NCBI GenBank assembly: GCA_014728295.1
Contig: WJLW01000025.1
Span: 1 to 64,000, forward strand
Reading direction: 5' to 3'
Length of the DNA: 64,000 nt
From: Chitinivibrionales bacterium
GTDB lineage: Bacteria; Fibrobacterota; Chitinivibrionia; Chitinivibrionales; WJKA01
The notes under the pieces were generated by a model that made no database searches, was not told the DNA's origin, and saw only the letters and a program-made list of their open reading frames with translations. Positions within the stretch are counted from its first letter, which is position 1, and the number at the start of each line of letters is the position of its first letter. The translations under genes were made by a program, and so were the position numbers. This document shows, piece after piece, positions 17,847-25,203 of the stretch.

Positions 17847-18089
17847 ATGCTCGTTCTTACCCGTAAACTTGGTGAATCAATACGCATTGCAGATAATATC
17901 GTTATCAAAGTCGTTGATCTTGACAGTCGTCATGTCAAGCTTGGTATTGAAGCGCCCCGCGCCATTGCGGTAAACCGGGAAGAAATCTACGAAAAAATCC
18001 AGCAGGAAAATAAAGCTGCCTCCGCATCAAGTGACTCCGGACTCAAGAGCATTGCCGATGCTCTGCGCAATGACGCAAAGAAAAAGTAA
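17847..18089 (+). CDS. csrA: Carbon storage regulator CsrA
   Basis: The 80-residue protein starts with MLVLTRKLGESIRI and contains the core VKLGIEAP, diagnostic of CsrA. It is a dimeric RNA-binding translational regulator of GGA-containing leaders. The C-terminal tail after residue 55 is longer than in E. coli, as in other species where FliW acts as allosteric antagonist through a C-terminal extension. It lies four bases after fliW and is probably translated by coupling. The likely target is the fliC leader upstream. Confidence 0.96.
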   Translation: MLVLTRKLGESIRIADNIVIKVVDLDSRHVKLGIEAPRAIAVNREEIYEKIQQENKAASASSDSGLKSIADALRNDAKKK

Positions 18090-18211
18090 CCCTATTGCTG
18101 CCTGCATCTCTATTCGGTAAATTATTCCCGCCACCGGAAAAATAGTTCCCGTCTGCTGTCCTCGCGGTATCGTCCGCACCCCCGTTTGGGCTTCTATCAG
18201 CGGCCGCAATG

Positions 18212-18227
18212 TGGCCCGGCGTTTGCT
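18212..18227 (+). promoter_or_regulatory. Sigma-54 promoter before the MerR-like gene
   Basis: TGGCCC, GGCGT, TTGCT fits the sigma-54 consensus. Predicted start near 18238, 47 bases before the MerR-like start. It would place this regulator and the following glycosyltransferase in the same regulon as flgJ and fliC. Confidence 0.72.
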
Positions 18228-18284
18228 TTCGTAAGCTCTATTAAACTTAAAGTAACCTGTTAATTAACTTTCAAAGGGGGAGCT

Positions 18285-18602
18285 ATGAATGAGCGCTTTA
18301 TGGCAGCAACAGCCGACTTTTCGATTGGCGATGTCTCCAGGATGTGTGACATTCCCGCTCATACGATCAGGTACTGGGAGCGGGAATTTAAATCCTATCT
18401 TGCTCCGCCCCGCACCAGGGGCTACCAGCGGCGCTACGCCGATCATGACATCAAAAAGCTAATTCGCATTAAAAAGCTGCTCTGGGATGACGGCTTTACT
18501 ATTGCGGGAGCACGCAGACTCCTGGGCGGCAAATCAATTTTCACGCTGGTCAATAATGCAACGACGGGCGATGAACCGGTAACGTTGCAGGCAGCCGGCT
18601 GA
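18285..18602 (+). CDS. MerR-family DNA-binding regulator
   Basis: A 105-residue protein with a MerR winged helix: FSIGDVSRMCDIPAHTIRYW, then a wing (RTRGYQRRY) and a helix (IKKLIRIKKLLWDDGFT). No effector domain or metal-binding Cys pair follows, so it is a minimal MerR/HTH_17-like DNA binder. A strong AAAGGGGGAG ribosome site precedes the ATG. The glycosyltransferase starts 31 bases downstream and a sigma-54 promoter lies upstream, so it is likely made with the flagellar regulon. Its target is unknown. Confidence 0.85.
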   Translation: MNERFMAATADFSIGDVSRMCDIPAHTIRYWEREFKSYLAPPRTRGYQRRYADHDIKKLIRIKKLLWDDGFTIAGARRLLGGKSIFTLVNNATTGDEPVTLQAAG

Positions 18603-18633
18603 ACGCTACATTTCTACACGGAAGGCGGATGAT

Positions 18634-20418
18634 ATGATGGATTTTATGAATCAACGCAAGATTTCCCGGCACCGCGAAGGCGGTCTCGATGATTTACGCA
18701 CGGCATGTGCAGCCGGTTATCTCGGGTTCAGAGAGTTTTTGCTTGCTGCGGCACGGCATTATCTGGCAAATGACAAACCCTGGCGTGCCAAAGCTATGCT
18801 GACAGCACTCATGGCGGGAACAAACAGCTCGCGCAATTTAGAAACCAGCGGGCTGTTGCAGCAAGCGCACCGGGAGATAGCGCAGATCGAACGCCCAACC
18901 TGCTCGCTGAACATGATTGTCAAAAACGAATCGCACAACATTGACGCGGCGCTTGGCTGCGTTGACGAATGCGTAGATGAAATTGTCATCGGCGATACCG
19001 GCTCACAGGATGATACCGCAGCGCGCGCACGTATGTACGGCGCAACGGTTGTTCCCATTACCTGGCAGAACGATTTTGCGCACGCGCGCAATCTCGTGAT
19101 TGATGCAAGTGCCTGCAACTGGATACTCTGGATGGATGCCGACGATCGCTTGAGTGCCGACTCCGCACGTAAGATCAGGCAAGCCTGGATGCTGCTGCCG
19201 CCCTCGGTGGTAGCGTTTCGCATAGTCAATGAAGCATGTGCCGGATTCGGCTCCGCATTTATGCAGTACCGGCTCGTAGCGCGCCGGGAAGATGTGCGTT
19301 TCGAGCGACCGATTCATGAGCACATTGCGCCATCCGCTCATCGCGCCGGCCTGCCGGCACGTCAGCATGCAGATATCTCAATTGTCCATACGGGCTATCG
19401 CAATCTCGATGAACACATGCGCAAAGCGCGGCGAAACCTGCCGATCATTCGCAAGGCGGTTGTATCCCATTCCGATGACTGGTCGCTCAAGTTAAGCCTT
19501 GGCGAATGTTACACCATTCTCGGCCGCAACGAAGAAGCGCTGGGTGAATTTACCCAAATTGCCGACAATCGGGAAGTATGGAATTCGTATCGGGATACCT
19601 ACCTTCAGGCTCACTATTATGCCGGACTGCTCTGCAAAGAATCCGGCAAAAAGAAGCAGGCAATTGCCTATCTTACTCGATGCTGCTCTCTTGCAAAAAG
19701 TCGCTGCGATGCAAGCTATCTGCTTGGCAAACTCTATTACGACGGCGGCGACGAGCACAAAGCCTTCAATGCCTTCCTGGCTGCCGCCTCCACCCCTCAG
19801 CAATGCCTGCACATTGCAGCGGTTGACGGAAAGCGAATTCAGGCGGAATCCCTCTATCATCTGGGTCGGATACTCATCGAATGGGAAAAATGGAACGAGG
19901 CTCATGAGCTGTTGACGCGTGCGATTGCCGCTTATCCCGATGTCGTTGAATTCTACGCGCAAATGGGAAAGGTCTGTTTCTGCGGGGGACGCTTTGTCGA
20001 TGCGCTGGAGTATTACCGTACATCCCGCAAGCTCTCGCCGCGGCATAATCCGGAAGCGTATGCCAATATCGCCAGAATTCAGTTGGTTCAGGGAAATCTC
20101 GCCGACGCGATCGAAACGCTGGTGGAAGCTTTGGAGCACGAATCTGCGGCACCCGATATCTATATGCTGCTGGGCGACATAACTTTTGCGCAACGCAGGC
20201 CGCATCTGGCCCTGGCCTCGTTCGAAAAAGCGCTGGGTAGCGGGCCGGTTGACAAGACGCACGCACCCCAGTTGTGGAAGGCTATTTCTTCGGCGCTTGA
20301 CGCACAAGAGCCACAATCAGCCAGAAGGTTTTTGCAGAAAATTTTGCAGGTCGAGCCGCAGAATGCCGATGCACAGGAGGTTAGCAGAAAGCTGGAAATT
20401 GAAGCAATGGCGGCCTGA
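18634..20418 (+). CDS. Family 2 glycosyltransferase with TPR repeats, second paralog
   Basis: The 594-residue protein has a 90-residue helical lead, a GT2 catalytic domain from about residue 90 (MIVKNES, DTGSQDDT at 121-128, MDADD at 167-171), and many TPRs from about residue 280 to the end. Its catalytic core closely parallels the 470-residue paralog on the other side of the flagellar genes. ATG codons at 18634 and 18637 are both possible; GGAAGGCGG precedes. Its sigma-54-controlled position next to fliC-fliW-csrA suggests flagellin or other motility-linked glycosylation, which is inference. Confidence 0.85.
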   Translation: MMDFMNQRKISRHREGGLDDLRTACAAGYLGFREFLLAAARHYLANDKPWRAKAMLTALMAGTNSSRNLETSGLLQQAHREIAQIERPTCSLNMIVKNESHNIDAALGCVDECVDEIVIGDTGSQDDTAARARMYGATVVPITWQNDFAHARNLVIDASACNWILWMDADDRLSADSARKIRQAWMLLPPSVVAFRIVNEACAGFGSAFMQYRLVARREDVRFERPIHEHIAPSAHRAGLPARQHADISIVHTGYRNLDEHMRKARRNLPIIRKAVVSHSDDWSLKLSLGECYTILGRNEEALGEFTQIADNREVWNSYRDTYLQAHYYAGLLCKESGKKKQAIAYLTRCCSLAKSRCDASYLLGKLYYDGGDEHKAFNAFLAAASTPQQCLHIAAVDGKRIQAESLYHLGRILIEWEKWNEAHELLTRAIAAYPDVVEFYAQMGKVCFCGGRFVDALEYYRTSRKLSPRHNPEAYANIARIQLVQGNLADAIETLVEALEHESAAPDIYMLLGDITFAQRRPHLALASFEKALGSGPVDKTHAPQLWKAISSALDAQEPQSARRFLQKILQVEPQNADAQEVSRKLEIEAMAA

Positions 20419-20427
20419 TGCCGGAAA

Positions 20428-20604
20428 TTATCGGAGTTCGGCCACGAGCATGTGGGTCGTTTCGTCTGCAGTATTAAACCAGAAACATACCATTCCGGCT
20501 TCCTGGGTAAAGCATTCCTGAAGAGTTGCTTTTGCCGTGCACGGGGATATCGATCGGTACTCGCGATGCGCCTGATTGATGAGTTGTTGCTTGATCTCGT
20601 TCAT
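20428..20604 (-). CDS. Small protein of unknown function (58 residues)
   Basis: An ATG-to-TAA frame of 58 codons on the minus strand, convergent with the glycosyltransferase and divergent from pdxA. The product starts MNEIKQQLINQAHREYRSI and contains two Cys, an FWFN segment and a TTH motif near the end, a composition typical of a folded small protein rather than a chance frame. It fills the larger part of an otherwise empty 330-base gap. No strong ribosome site is seen. I do not recognise a family. Moderate confidence that it is a gene. Confidence 0.5.
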   Translation of the reverse strand: MNEIKQQLINQAHREYRSISPCTAKATLQECFTQEAGMVCFWFNTADETTHMLVAELR

Positions 20605-20750
20605 ACATAAGGTTTATCGGACTATTTGCTTAAGCGGTTTAGTGCAAAATGCATATTGTGGAAGATGGTTGTGCTGTTGCAGCGTGTCAGGGCAAAGCGT
20701 AATTTAAGATAATCGGTTGTAAATCATTGATGTGAAATGAGGTTTGGCGT

Positions 20751-21740
20751 ATGTCGGTTCTGGCCGTTACCATGGGAGATCCTGCCGGAATCGGACCGGA
20801 AATAGCGCTCAAAGCCCTGCGAAACCGGCTGCTTTTCCCGGCGCACCGTTTATATGTGGTCGGGGATGCGGGCGTACTTCATGCTCGCGCAAAGCTGCTG
20901 CATATCGAGTGCAACATCAATTCGATTTCCCACCCCTCAGAAATCACAGATGATGCGGTGAATGTCGTAAGTGTGGGAAGCATTACGCCGGAGAATTATC
21001 AGACCGGCAGTGTATCCGCATTGTGCGGTGCGGTATCCTACAACTACATTCTCGAAGCAATTCGCCATGCGCGCGAGCATATGTGCGATGGTATCGTAAC
21101 CTGTCCGATCAACAAAGCCGCGCTCAAAGCTGCCGGCGTTTCCTATCCCGGACATACCGAAATGCTTGCTCATGAAACCGGTACGCGTCGTTTCGCTATG
21201 ATGTTTCAGCTCGAAAACGTGTCTGTAGTCCACGTTACGACACATTGCTCGGTCCGGGAGGCGCTTGAACTCATCAACAGAGAACGTGTTGGCGCTTCAA
21301 TCGAGTTGCTGCACGACGCTCTGCTCAGCGTAGGAATCGCACAACCCCGACTCGCCGTTGCCGGATTGAATCCACACGCCGGGGAGGGGGGAATCTTCGG
21401 CAGGGAAGAGATTGATCACGTTATCCCGGCCATTGAGAATGCACGGTGCAAAGGATTCAACATTACCGGCCCGCTGCCGCCTGATGCGGTCTTCATGAGT
21501 GCATTCGCCGGCAAGTATGACGGCGTAGTAGCCATGTTGCATGATCACGGATTTGTCGCCCTCAAATCAAGGGATTTCAGCAGCGCTGTCAACATTACCC
21601 TCGGCCTGCCGATTGTACGCACCTCACCCGGTCACGGCACCGCTTTTGACATCGCCGGCAAAGGCATTGCTTCGGAAAAGGGATTGATTCATGCGATACA
21701 GGCGGCCGTCAAGCTTGTTCACACTATGCGGCGGAAATAA
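20751..21740 (+). CDS. pdxA: 4-hydroxythreonine-4-phosphate dehydrogenase
   Basis: This 329-residue protein is a full-length PdxA. It opens with VTMGDPAGIGPE, and the metal-site His residues appear in the PGHTEML, LNPHAGEGGIFG and LHDHGF segments. The closing TSPGHGTAFDIAGKG motif is intact. The enzyme oxidises 4-phosphohydroxy-L-threonine in the DXP-dependent pyridoxal-5'-phosphate pathway, using NAD and a divalent metal. It acts in the cytoplasm as a dimer. GAGG precedes the ATG. It stands alone; no other vitamin B6 gene is nearby. Confidence 0.96.
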   Translation: MSVLAVTMGDPAGIGPEIALKALRNRLLFPAHRLYVVGDAGVLHARAKLLHIECNINSISHPSEITDDAVNVVSVGSITPENYQTGSVSALCGAVSYNYILEAIRHAREHMCDGIVTCPINKAALKAAGVSYPGHTEMLAHETGTRRFAMMFQLENVSVVHVTTHCSVREALELINRERVGASIELLHDALLSVGIAQPRLAVAGLNPHAGEGGIFGREEIDHVIPAIENARCKGFNITGPLPPDAVFMSAFAGKYDGVVAMLHDHGFVALKSRDFSSAVNITLGLPIVRTSPGHGTAFDIAGKGIASEKGLIHAIQAAVKLVHTMRRK

Positions 21741-21794
21741 AAAAAGAAAAATTTGGTGCACTGGTCCGTACTCTGTTTGGAAATAGTTACTTCA

Positions 21795-22112
21795 TTAAAA
21801 GCCGATTAATTCCACATCGAAAATCCGTGTCGCGTTCGGTGGAATGACCGGAGGAAAGCCGCACCGGCCATATGCCAGATCTGGTGGGTTGATCAGCGTG
21901 CGCTTCTCGCCTGTCGTCATGTCAAGAAACGCCTCGTCCCTGCTTCCTTATAGCCAGGCCGATGCCAACCGCAAGTAAATTTTCCCCGCGCCGGAAATGA
22001 TACGTGCGTAGAGTCCCGCTTCCAGCCTGGGGCCCGAATCACATGAAGATGTCATGAATAATGTTCCGATTAAGGTGAGAGTGATACCAAGAAGCGTAAT
22101 CGCGTTGCGCAT
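21795..22112 (-). pseudogene. FKBP-type peptidyl-prolyl isomerase remnant
   Basis: Read on the minus strand from 22112, the frame encodes a lipoprotein-type signal (MRNAITLLGITLTL, then SSC) and the start of an FKBP domain (EAGLYARIISGAGK). A TAA stop follows at 21948-21950. The same frame then continues with the unmistakable FKBP end: [22 protein letters not shown] and [16 protein letters not shown]. The central 40 or so residues with the VHYTG, FDSS and VIPGW active-site segments are missing. The gene is therefore broken by an internal deletion plus an in-frame stop. A run of ten G residues lies just upstream of its start. An intact cyclophilin gene precedes it. Confidence 0.82.
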
Positions 22113-22117
22113 GGAGT

Positions 22118-22127
22118 CCCCCCCCCC
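22118..22127. repeat. Ten-base homopolymeric C tract
   Basis: Ten C residues (G on the minus strand) lie between the cyclophilin stop and the FKBP remnant start, covering the position where the FKBP ribosome site would be. Such tracts slip readily during replication and could once have varied translation. Confidence 0.75.
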
Positions 22128-22128
22128 A

Positions 22129-22713
22129 TTATTCCGATTTTTTACCTGGCAATTCGATAATGCTCTCGATTATGACCGTGTTGACGGGCACGTCTTTAAA
22201 TCCCTGCTTGATACCGGTAACCGCATTTTCGACGGCGCGCACTGTTTTGGTTCCCTGTCGCACCTTGCCGAAAACGCAGTACCCCCAGCCTTGCGCAGAT
22301 TTGCTGCGGTGATTCAACGGCCGGTTATCATTTGTGTTGATAAAGAACTGAGACGTGGCTGAATGCGGATCGCCGGTGCGGGCCATGGCAATGGTATAGA
22401 CTGAATTTTGCAGACCATTATCAGCTTCGTTGCGTATCGGGGCTTTCGTCTTTTTTTTAGCCATGTCCGGGGTCAGGCCCCCGCCCTGGATCATGAATCC
22501 TTTAATAACGCGGTGAAAAATTGTGCCGTTATAGTAGCCATCGTTTACATAGGATAAAAAATTTGCAACCGTTTGCGGCGCCTTGTCTTTGAACAGTTCG
22601 ACGACCATTTCTCCCTTATTTGTGACAATTTTCACCTGTGGATTGTCCTGAGACCACAGCGTGTTTGCGAACAGGAGCGTAAACAGGAGTGATACGGCGT
22701 TAGCTGCTTTCAT
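22129..22713 (-). CDS. Secreted cyclophilin-type peptidyl-prolyl isomerase
   Basis: The mature region is a complete cyclophilin: FHRVIKGFMIQGGG, then MARTGDPHSATSQFFIN, then GYCVFGKV. The catalytic Arg of FHR and the Gln-Phe-Phe-Ile block are intact. A typical signal peptide (MKAANAVSLLFTLLFANTLWS) implies export to the periplasm, where it would speed proline isomerisation in folding envelope proteins. The chosen start at 22713 has GAAAGGA upstream; the frame extends to a TTG at 22740. It precedes the FKBP remnant, so the cell seems to have kept one of two adjacent isomerases. Confidence 0.9.
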   Translation of the reverse strand: MKAANAVSLLFTLLFANTLWSQDNPQVKIVTNKGEMVVELFKDKAPQTVANFLSYVNDGYYNGTIFHRVIKGFMIQGGGLTPDMAKKKTKAPIRNEADNGLQNSVYTIAMARTGDPHSATSQFFINTNDNRPLNHRSKSAQGWGYCVFGKVRQGTKTVRAVENAVTGIKQGFKDVPVNTVIIESIIELPGKKSE

Positions 22714-22747
22714 TGATAACATCCTTTCATTGTGTTTCAATTAATGT

Positions 22748-23032
22748 TCAATCCCACTTGAAGGGATTTTCATACTTGTCTTCAAGCTCATCAGGATTCG
22801 CTTTTGCCTTTTTGAATTTTTCCTCAATTGTCGCTTTGCGCTTTTCCGCTTCCTCGCGTGCCCGTTTTGCCTTCTCTTCCAGTTCTGTGGAACGGTTTTG
22901 TTGATTTTTGATGAAATCTTCAAGACCGACTTTTTTCTGCTCCGCGGTCTTGTGATCCATAATTTTGCCCGTGGACAGGTCGATAAAAATACGACCGCTG
23001 CACATGGGGCACTTGTACTCAGTCAAATTCAT
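22748..23032 (-). CDS. Small zinc-ribbon, coiled-coil protein
   Basis: A 94-residue protein with an N-terminal CPMCSG knuckle followed by IFIDLSTGKIMDH, then a highly charged helix from about residue 40 to the end. One CxxC pair only is visible, so zinc could be bound between two chains. GAGGTG before the ATG at 23032 supports this start over the upstream frame extension. It lies 34 bases upstream of the cyclophilin gene in the same direction. Function unknown. Confidence 0.72.
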   Translation of the reverse strand: MNLTEYKCPMCSGRIFIDLSTGKIMDHKTAEQKKVGLEDFIKNQQNRSTELEEKAKRAREEAEKRKATIEEKFKKAKANPDELEDKYENPFKWD

Positions 23033-23193
23033 GATGAACACCTCGGCCAAAGAATGCATATGCTGCTTTGTATCAAATCGTACTTAAATTACACCACGAA
23101 TAGTGAGATATCAAGCAAATCGGGTGTCATATCATGTTTGTCCGGGATAATCACCGTTTGATTCGCAATGCAGGGAAAGTGGTCGATTTTGAG

Positions 23194-23224
23194 TTGAAAG
23201 TGATTAATCATTTAAATCATTTTT
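23194..23224 (+). promoter_or_regulatory. Shared promoter-like element before the GGDEF gene
   Basis: TTGAAA, 17 bases, TCATTT, with ATTTAAATCATTTTT at 23210-23224. The identical 15-mer lies at the same offset from TTGA before fliW at 17349-17379. It ends 70 bases before the GGDEF start. Confidence 0.4.
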
Positions 23225-23294
23225 ATATCGCTTGTGCTTGCATATGAATCAAATTACAACCGTGCTTAGGTACATAATAGAGCCGAGGTAAAAG

Positions 23295-24155
23295 GTGGAT
23301 ATTGTCGATATAGAAAAAGAAATTCCCTTTCCGGGATTTAAAGCGATGATACAGGAGCCGCTGAAAAATAACGACCCGATATCGTTCAAGCGCATAAAGC
23401 GGATTTTTATTGATGTCCCAGCCTATAATGCCGGACCGTTTCGATATCTGGTTGCCAGGCTGACGGGAAAGAACCTCAAAGAGCCCGAAGCCCGGGAGCG
23501 TTGGAATCAGATCCTCAAGCACAAAAGTGCCATGGAGGAGAAGCTGGGCCGGATTGTCGGCATCCAGACGGCGGCTGCTGATTTCTTCGATTTGATGTCA
23601 AATGCAAAAGAGTATGTCAAATTCAGCAATCAATCGTACAAAGATCTCGATCCGGTGCGCAATGCCCGCAGCAGAGAGGGATGGATCGACCGGATTTATA
23701 CTCCTAATTATCACATCGAAAAGCTTAAAGAAGAACTCTTGCGGTCGAAGCGATACAAGCATGCACTCTCTGCTTTGCTGTTTGACATCGACGCCTTCCA
23801 CCGTATCAACAAAAAATATTCCTATGCAACCGGGGATGAAGTACTCAAGCGCATCGTTACCATCGTCAAGAGGACGGTTCGCACTGTGGATATCATTGCC
23901 CGTTACTCGGGAGACCGTTTTCTGGTAATATTGCCCAATACCAACAAGCGGGAAGCGCACGAGCTGGCGGAACGACTGGGCGAGAATATTAAAAACCGCT
24001 CATCGCACATGTCCGAGATTGCGGAGTCAATCAGCATAACCTCTTCCATCGGTCAGTGCTCTGAAAATGAAACATCACCTGGATTTGTGAAAAATCTGGA
24101 AAATGCACTCGAGCGCGGTAAGAAGGTCAAACGCGGTGCGGTTTATGCAATTTGA
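23295..24155 (+). CDS. GGDEF-domain protein with degenerate active site
   Basis: The 286-residue protein has an N-terminal region of about 140 residues with no recognised domain and a C-terminal GGDEF domain (SALLFDIDAFHRINKKYSYATGD). The signature loop reads SGDRF at residues 205-209 instead of GG(D/E)EF: the first Gly and the Glu are changed. Known diguanylate cyclases need these residues, so it is probably inactive and may act as a c-di-GMP or GTP sensor. The GTG start has GAGG upstream. A PilZ protein is encoded about 6 kb away. It shares an upstream element with fliW. Confidence 0.85.
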   Translation: MDIVDIEKEIPFPGFKAMIQEPLKNNDPISFKRIKRIFIDVPAYNAGPFRYLVARLTGKNLKEPEARERWNQILKHKSAMEEKLGRIVGIQTAAADFFDLMSNAKEYVKFSNQSYKDLDPVRNARSREGWIDRIYTPNYHIEKLKEELLRSKRYKHALSALLFDIDAFHRINKKYSYATGDEVLKRIVTIVKRTVRTVDIIARYSGDRFLVILPNTNKREAHELAERLGENIKNRSSHMSEIAESISITSSIGQCSENETSPGFVKNLENALERGKKVKRGAVYAI

Positions 24156-24303
24156 GATGAATATTGCGGAACATAAAATACCGTCGGCGTCAAGCTTATT
24201 CTGTGATTCTTCACAATTTAGGCGCTGTGACTTTTTTTTGACCGCAATAGTTATGTATATTTGTAGTTAAGTCGATAACCTTTCAGGCTCAAAGGATTCA
24301 GCT

Positions 24304-24648
24304 ATGGATATTGGCGGCCAGGAGAAGAACGGATATCATGTCATTGATATCGTCGGTAAGATAAACCGCTTAAAAGACAGCATCGTGTTGAAATCTTACA
24401 TCAATACTCTCCTCGAAAAAGAGGCTAAAAGCATCGCGCTCAACCTCGAAGAAGTGACCTATCTCGACAGTGGAGCACTTAACGTGCTCATCTATTGTCA
24501 TAATTCACTGCGAAAAATAGGCGGAAGCCTCGTCTTGATAGCCCCGAATGAATATGTAAAAGACGTGTTGGAGGTGGTCGGGCTGAACAAACTGGTCAAA
24601 ATTTACGCAAAAAACGAGGAGTTCGAAAATGCTACAAAAGCTTCTTAG
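24304..24648 (+). CDS. STAS-domain anti-sigma factor antagonist
   Basis: A 114-residue single STAS domain with the phosphorylatable Ser56 in YLDSGALNVL. Such proteins bind anti-sigma kinases in their unphosphorylated state and free the sigma factor. AAAGGA eight bases before the ATG is a good ribosome site. No RsbW-type kinase is encoded in the window, so the partner is elsewhere. The end overlaps the next lipoprotein gene by 20 bases, suggesting coupled translation of a cytoplasmic switch and an envelope protein, an odd combination. Confidence 0.88.
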   Translation: MDIGGQEKNGYHVIDIVGKINRLKDSIVLKSYINTLLEKEAKSIALNLEEVTYLDSGALNVLIYCHNSLRKIGGSLVLIAPNEYVKDVLEVVGLNKLVKIYAKNEEFENATKAS

Positions 24649-24961
24649 TCTCAGCATCATGACGCTCGTGTTGATTGCTGCGTGCGCCAAAAAAGATTAC
24701 GTCAAGCCCGAATTGGACCAGATCGACGCTTACGTCAAAGCTCATCCCGACCTGCCCGAACTCGATAAGTCCTGTATCTACGACGGCCGGTTCGAAGTCG
24801 GCCTCAAGCAGGAGACCGTTCGCTTTCTGCTCGGTGAACCCAAGAAAATCGAGTATGTTAACCAACCCTGGGCTGTGCAGGAAAACTGGGTTTACACCAA
24901 AGGCGGACGCAAAGTGTTTATCGTTGAGGATAAACACGTCGTCGGAATATTGCAGGATTAA
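24629..24961 (+). CDS. Small lipoprotein, BamE/SmpA-like
   Basis: The 110-residue protein has a signal sequence ending in a lipobox (LIAAC, Cys19). Its body contains a helix-rich lead, then GLKQETVRFLLGEPKKIEYV and a VQENWVYTKGG strand, resembling the SmpA/OmlA (BamE) fold, in which a 'G-x-T-x-x-x-V-x-x-x-L-G-x-P' segment is typical. BamE helps outer-membrane protein insertion; whether this one does is uncertain. GAGGAG precedes the ATG, within the end of the STAS gene. A GC-rich terminator follows. Confidence 0.7.
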   Translation: MLQKLLSLSIMTLVLIAACAKKDYVKPELDQIDAYVKAHPDLPELDKSCIYDGRFEVGLKQETVRFLLGEPKKIEYVNQPWAVQENWVYTKGGRKVFIVEDKHVVGILQD

Positions 24962-24990
24962 TTAAACAAATATACTTACGGATGGTGACG

Positions 24991-25025
24991 ATGGCGGCGG
25001 TTCGGTTAAGCCGCCGTTGTTATTT
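24991..25025 (+). terminator. Probable terminator after the lipoprotein gene
   Basis: GGCGGC, 11-base loop, GCCGCC (24993-25015), followed by GTTGTTATTTT. The stem is strong but the T-run is interrupted. Confidence 0.6.
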
Positions 25026-25126
25026 TGAGCGGGATTAGGAGGTGTAGGTGATCGCGTATCAGGGAGTACCCCATACAAAACCCCAATCCGCACCCGTGGC
25101 CTGCCAATTATCACTCACTCGGGAAT

Positions 25127-25157
25127 AAAAAAAAGGGCGATTGATTATCAACCGCCC
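25127..25157 (-). terminator. Terminator of the minus-strand secreted protein gene
   Basis: On the minus strand GGGCG and TTGA pair with TCAA and CGCCC with one mismatch, followed by eight T residues. It lies 47 bases after the stop at 25204. Confidence 0.8.
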
Positions 25158-25203
25158 CATCGGTGAATCTCCCCCCTCTAAGAGGAGAAGCACGAGCTAT
25201 TGC

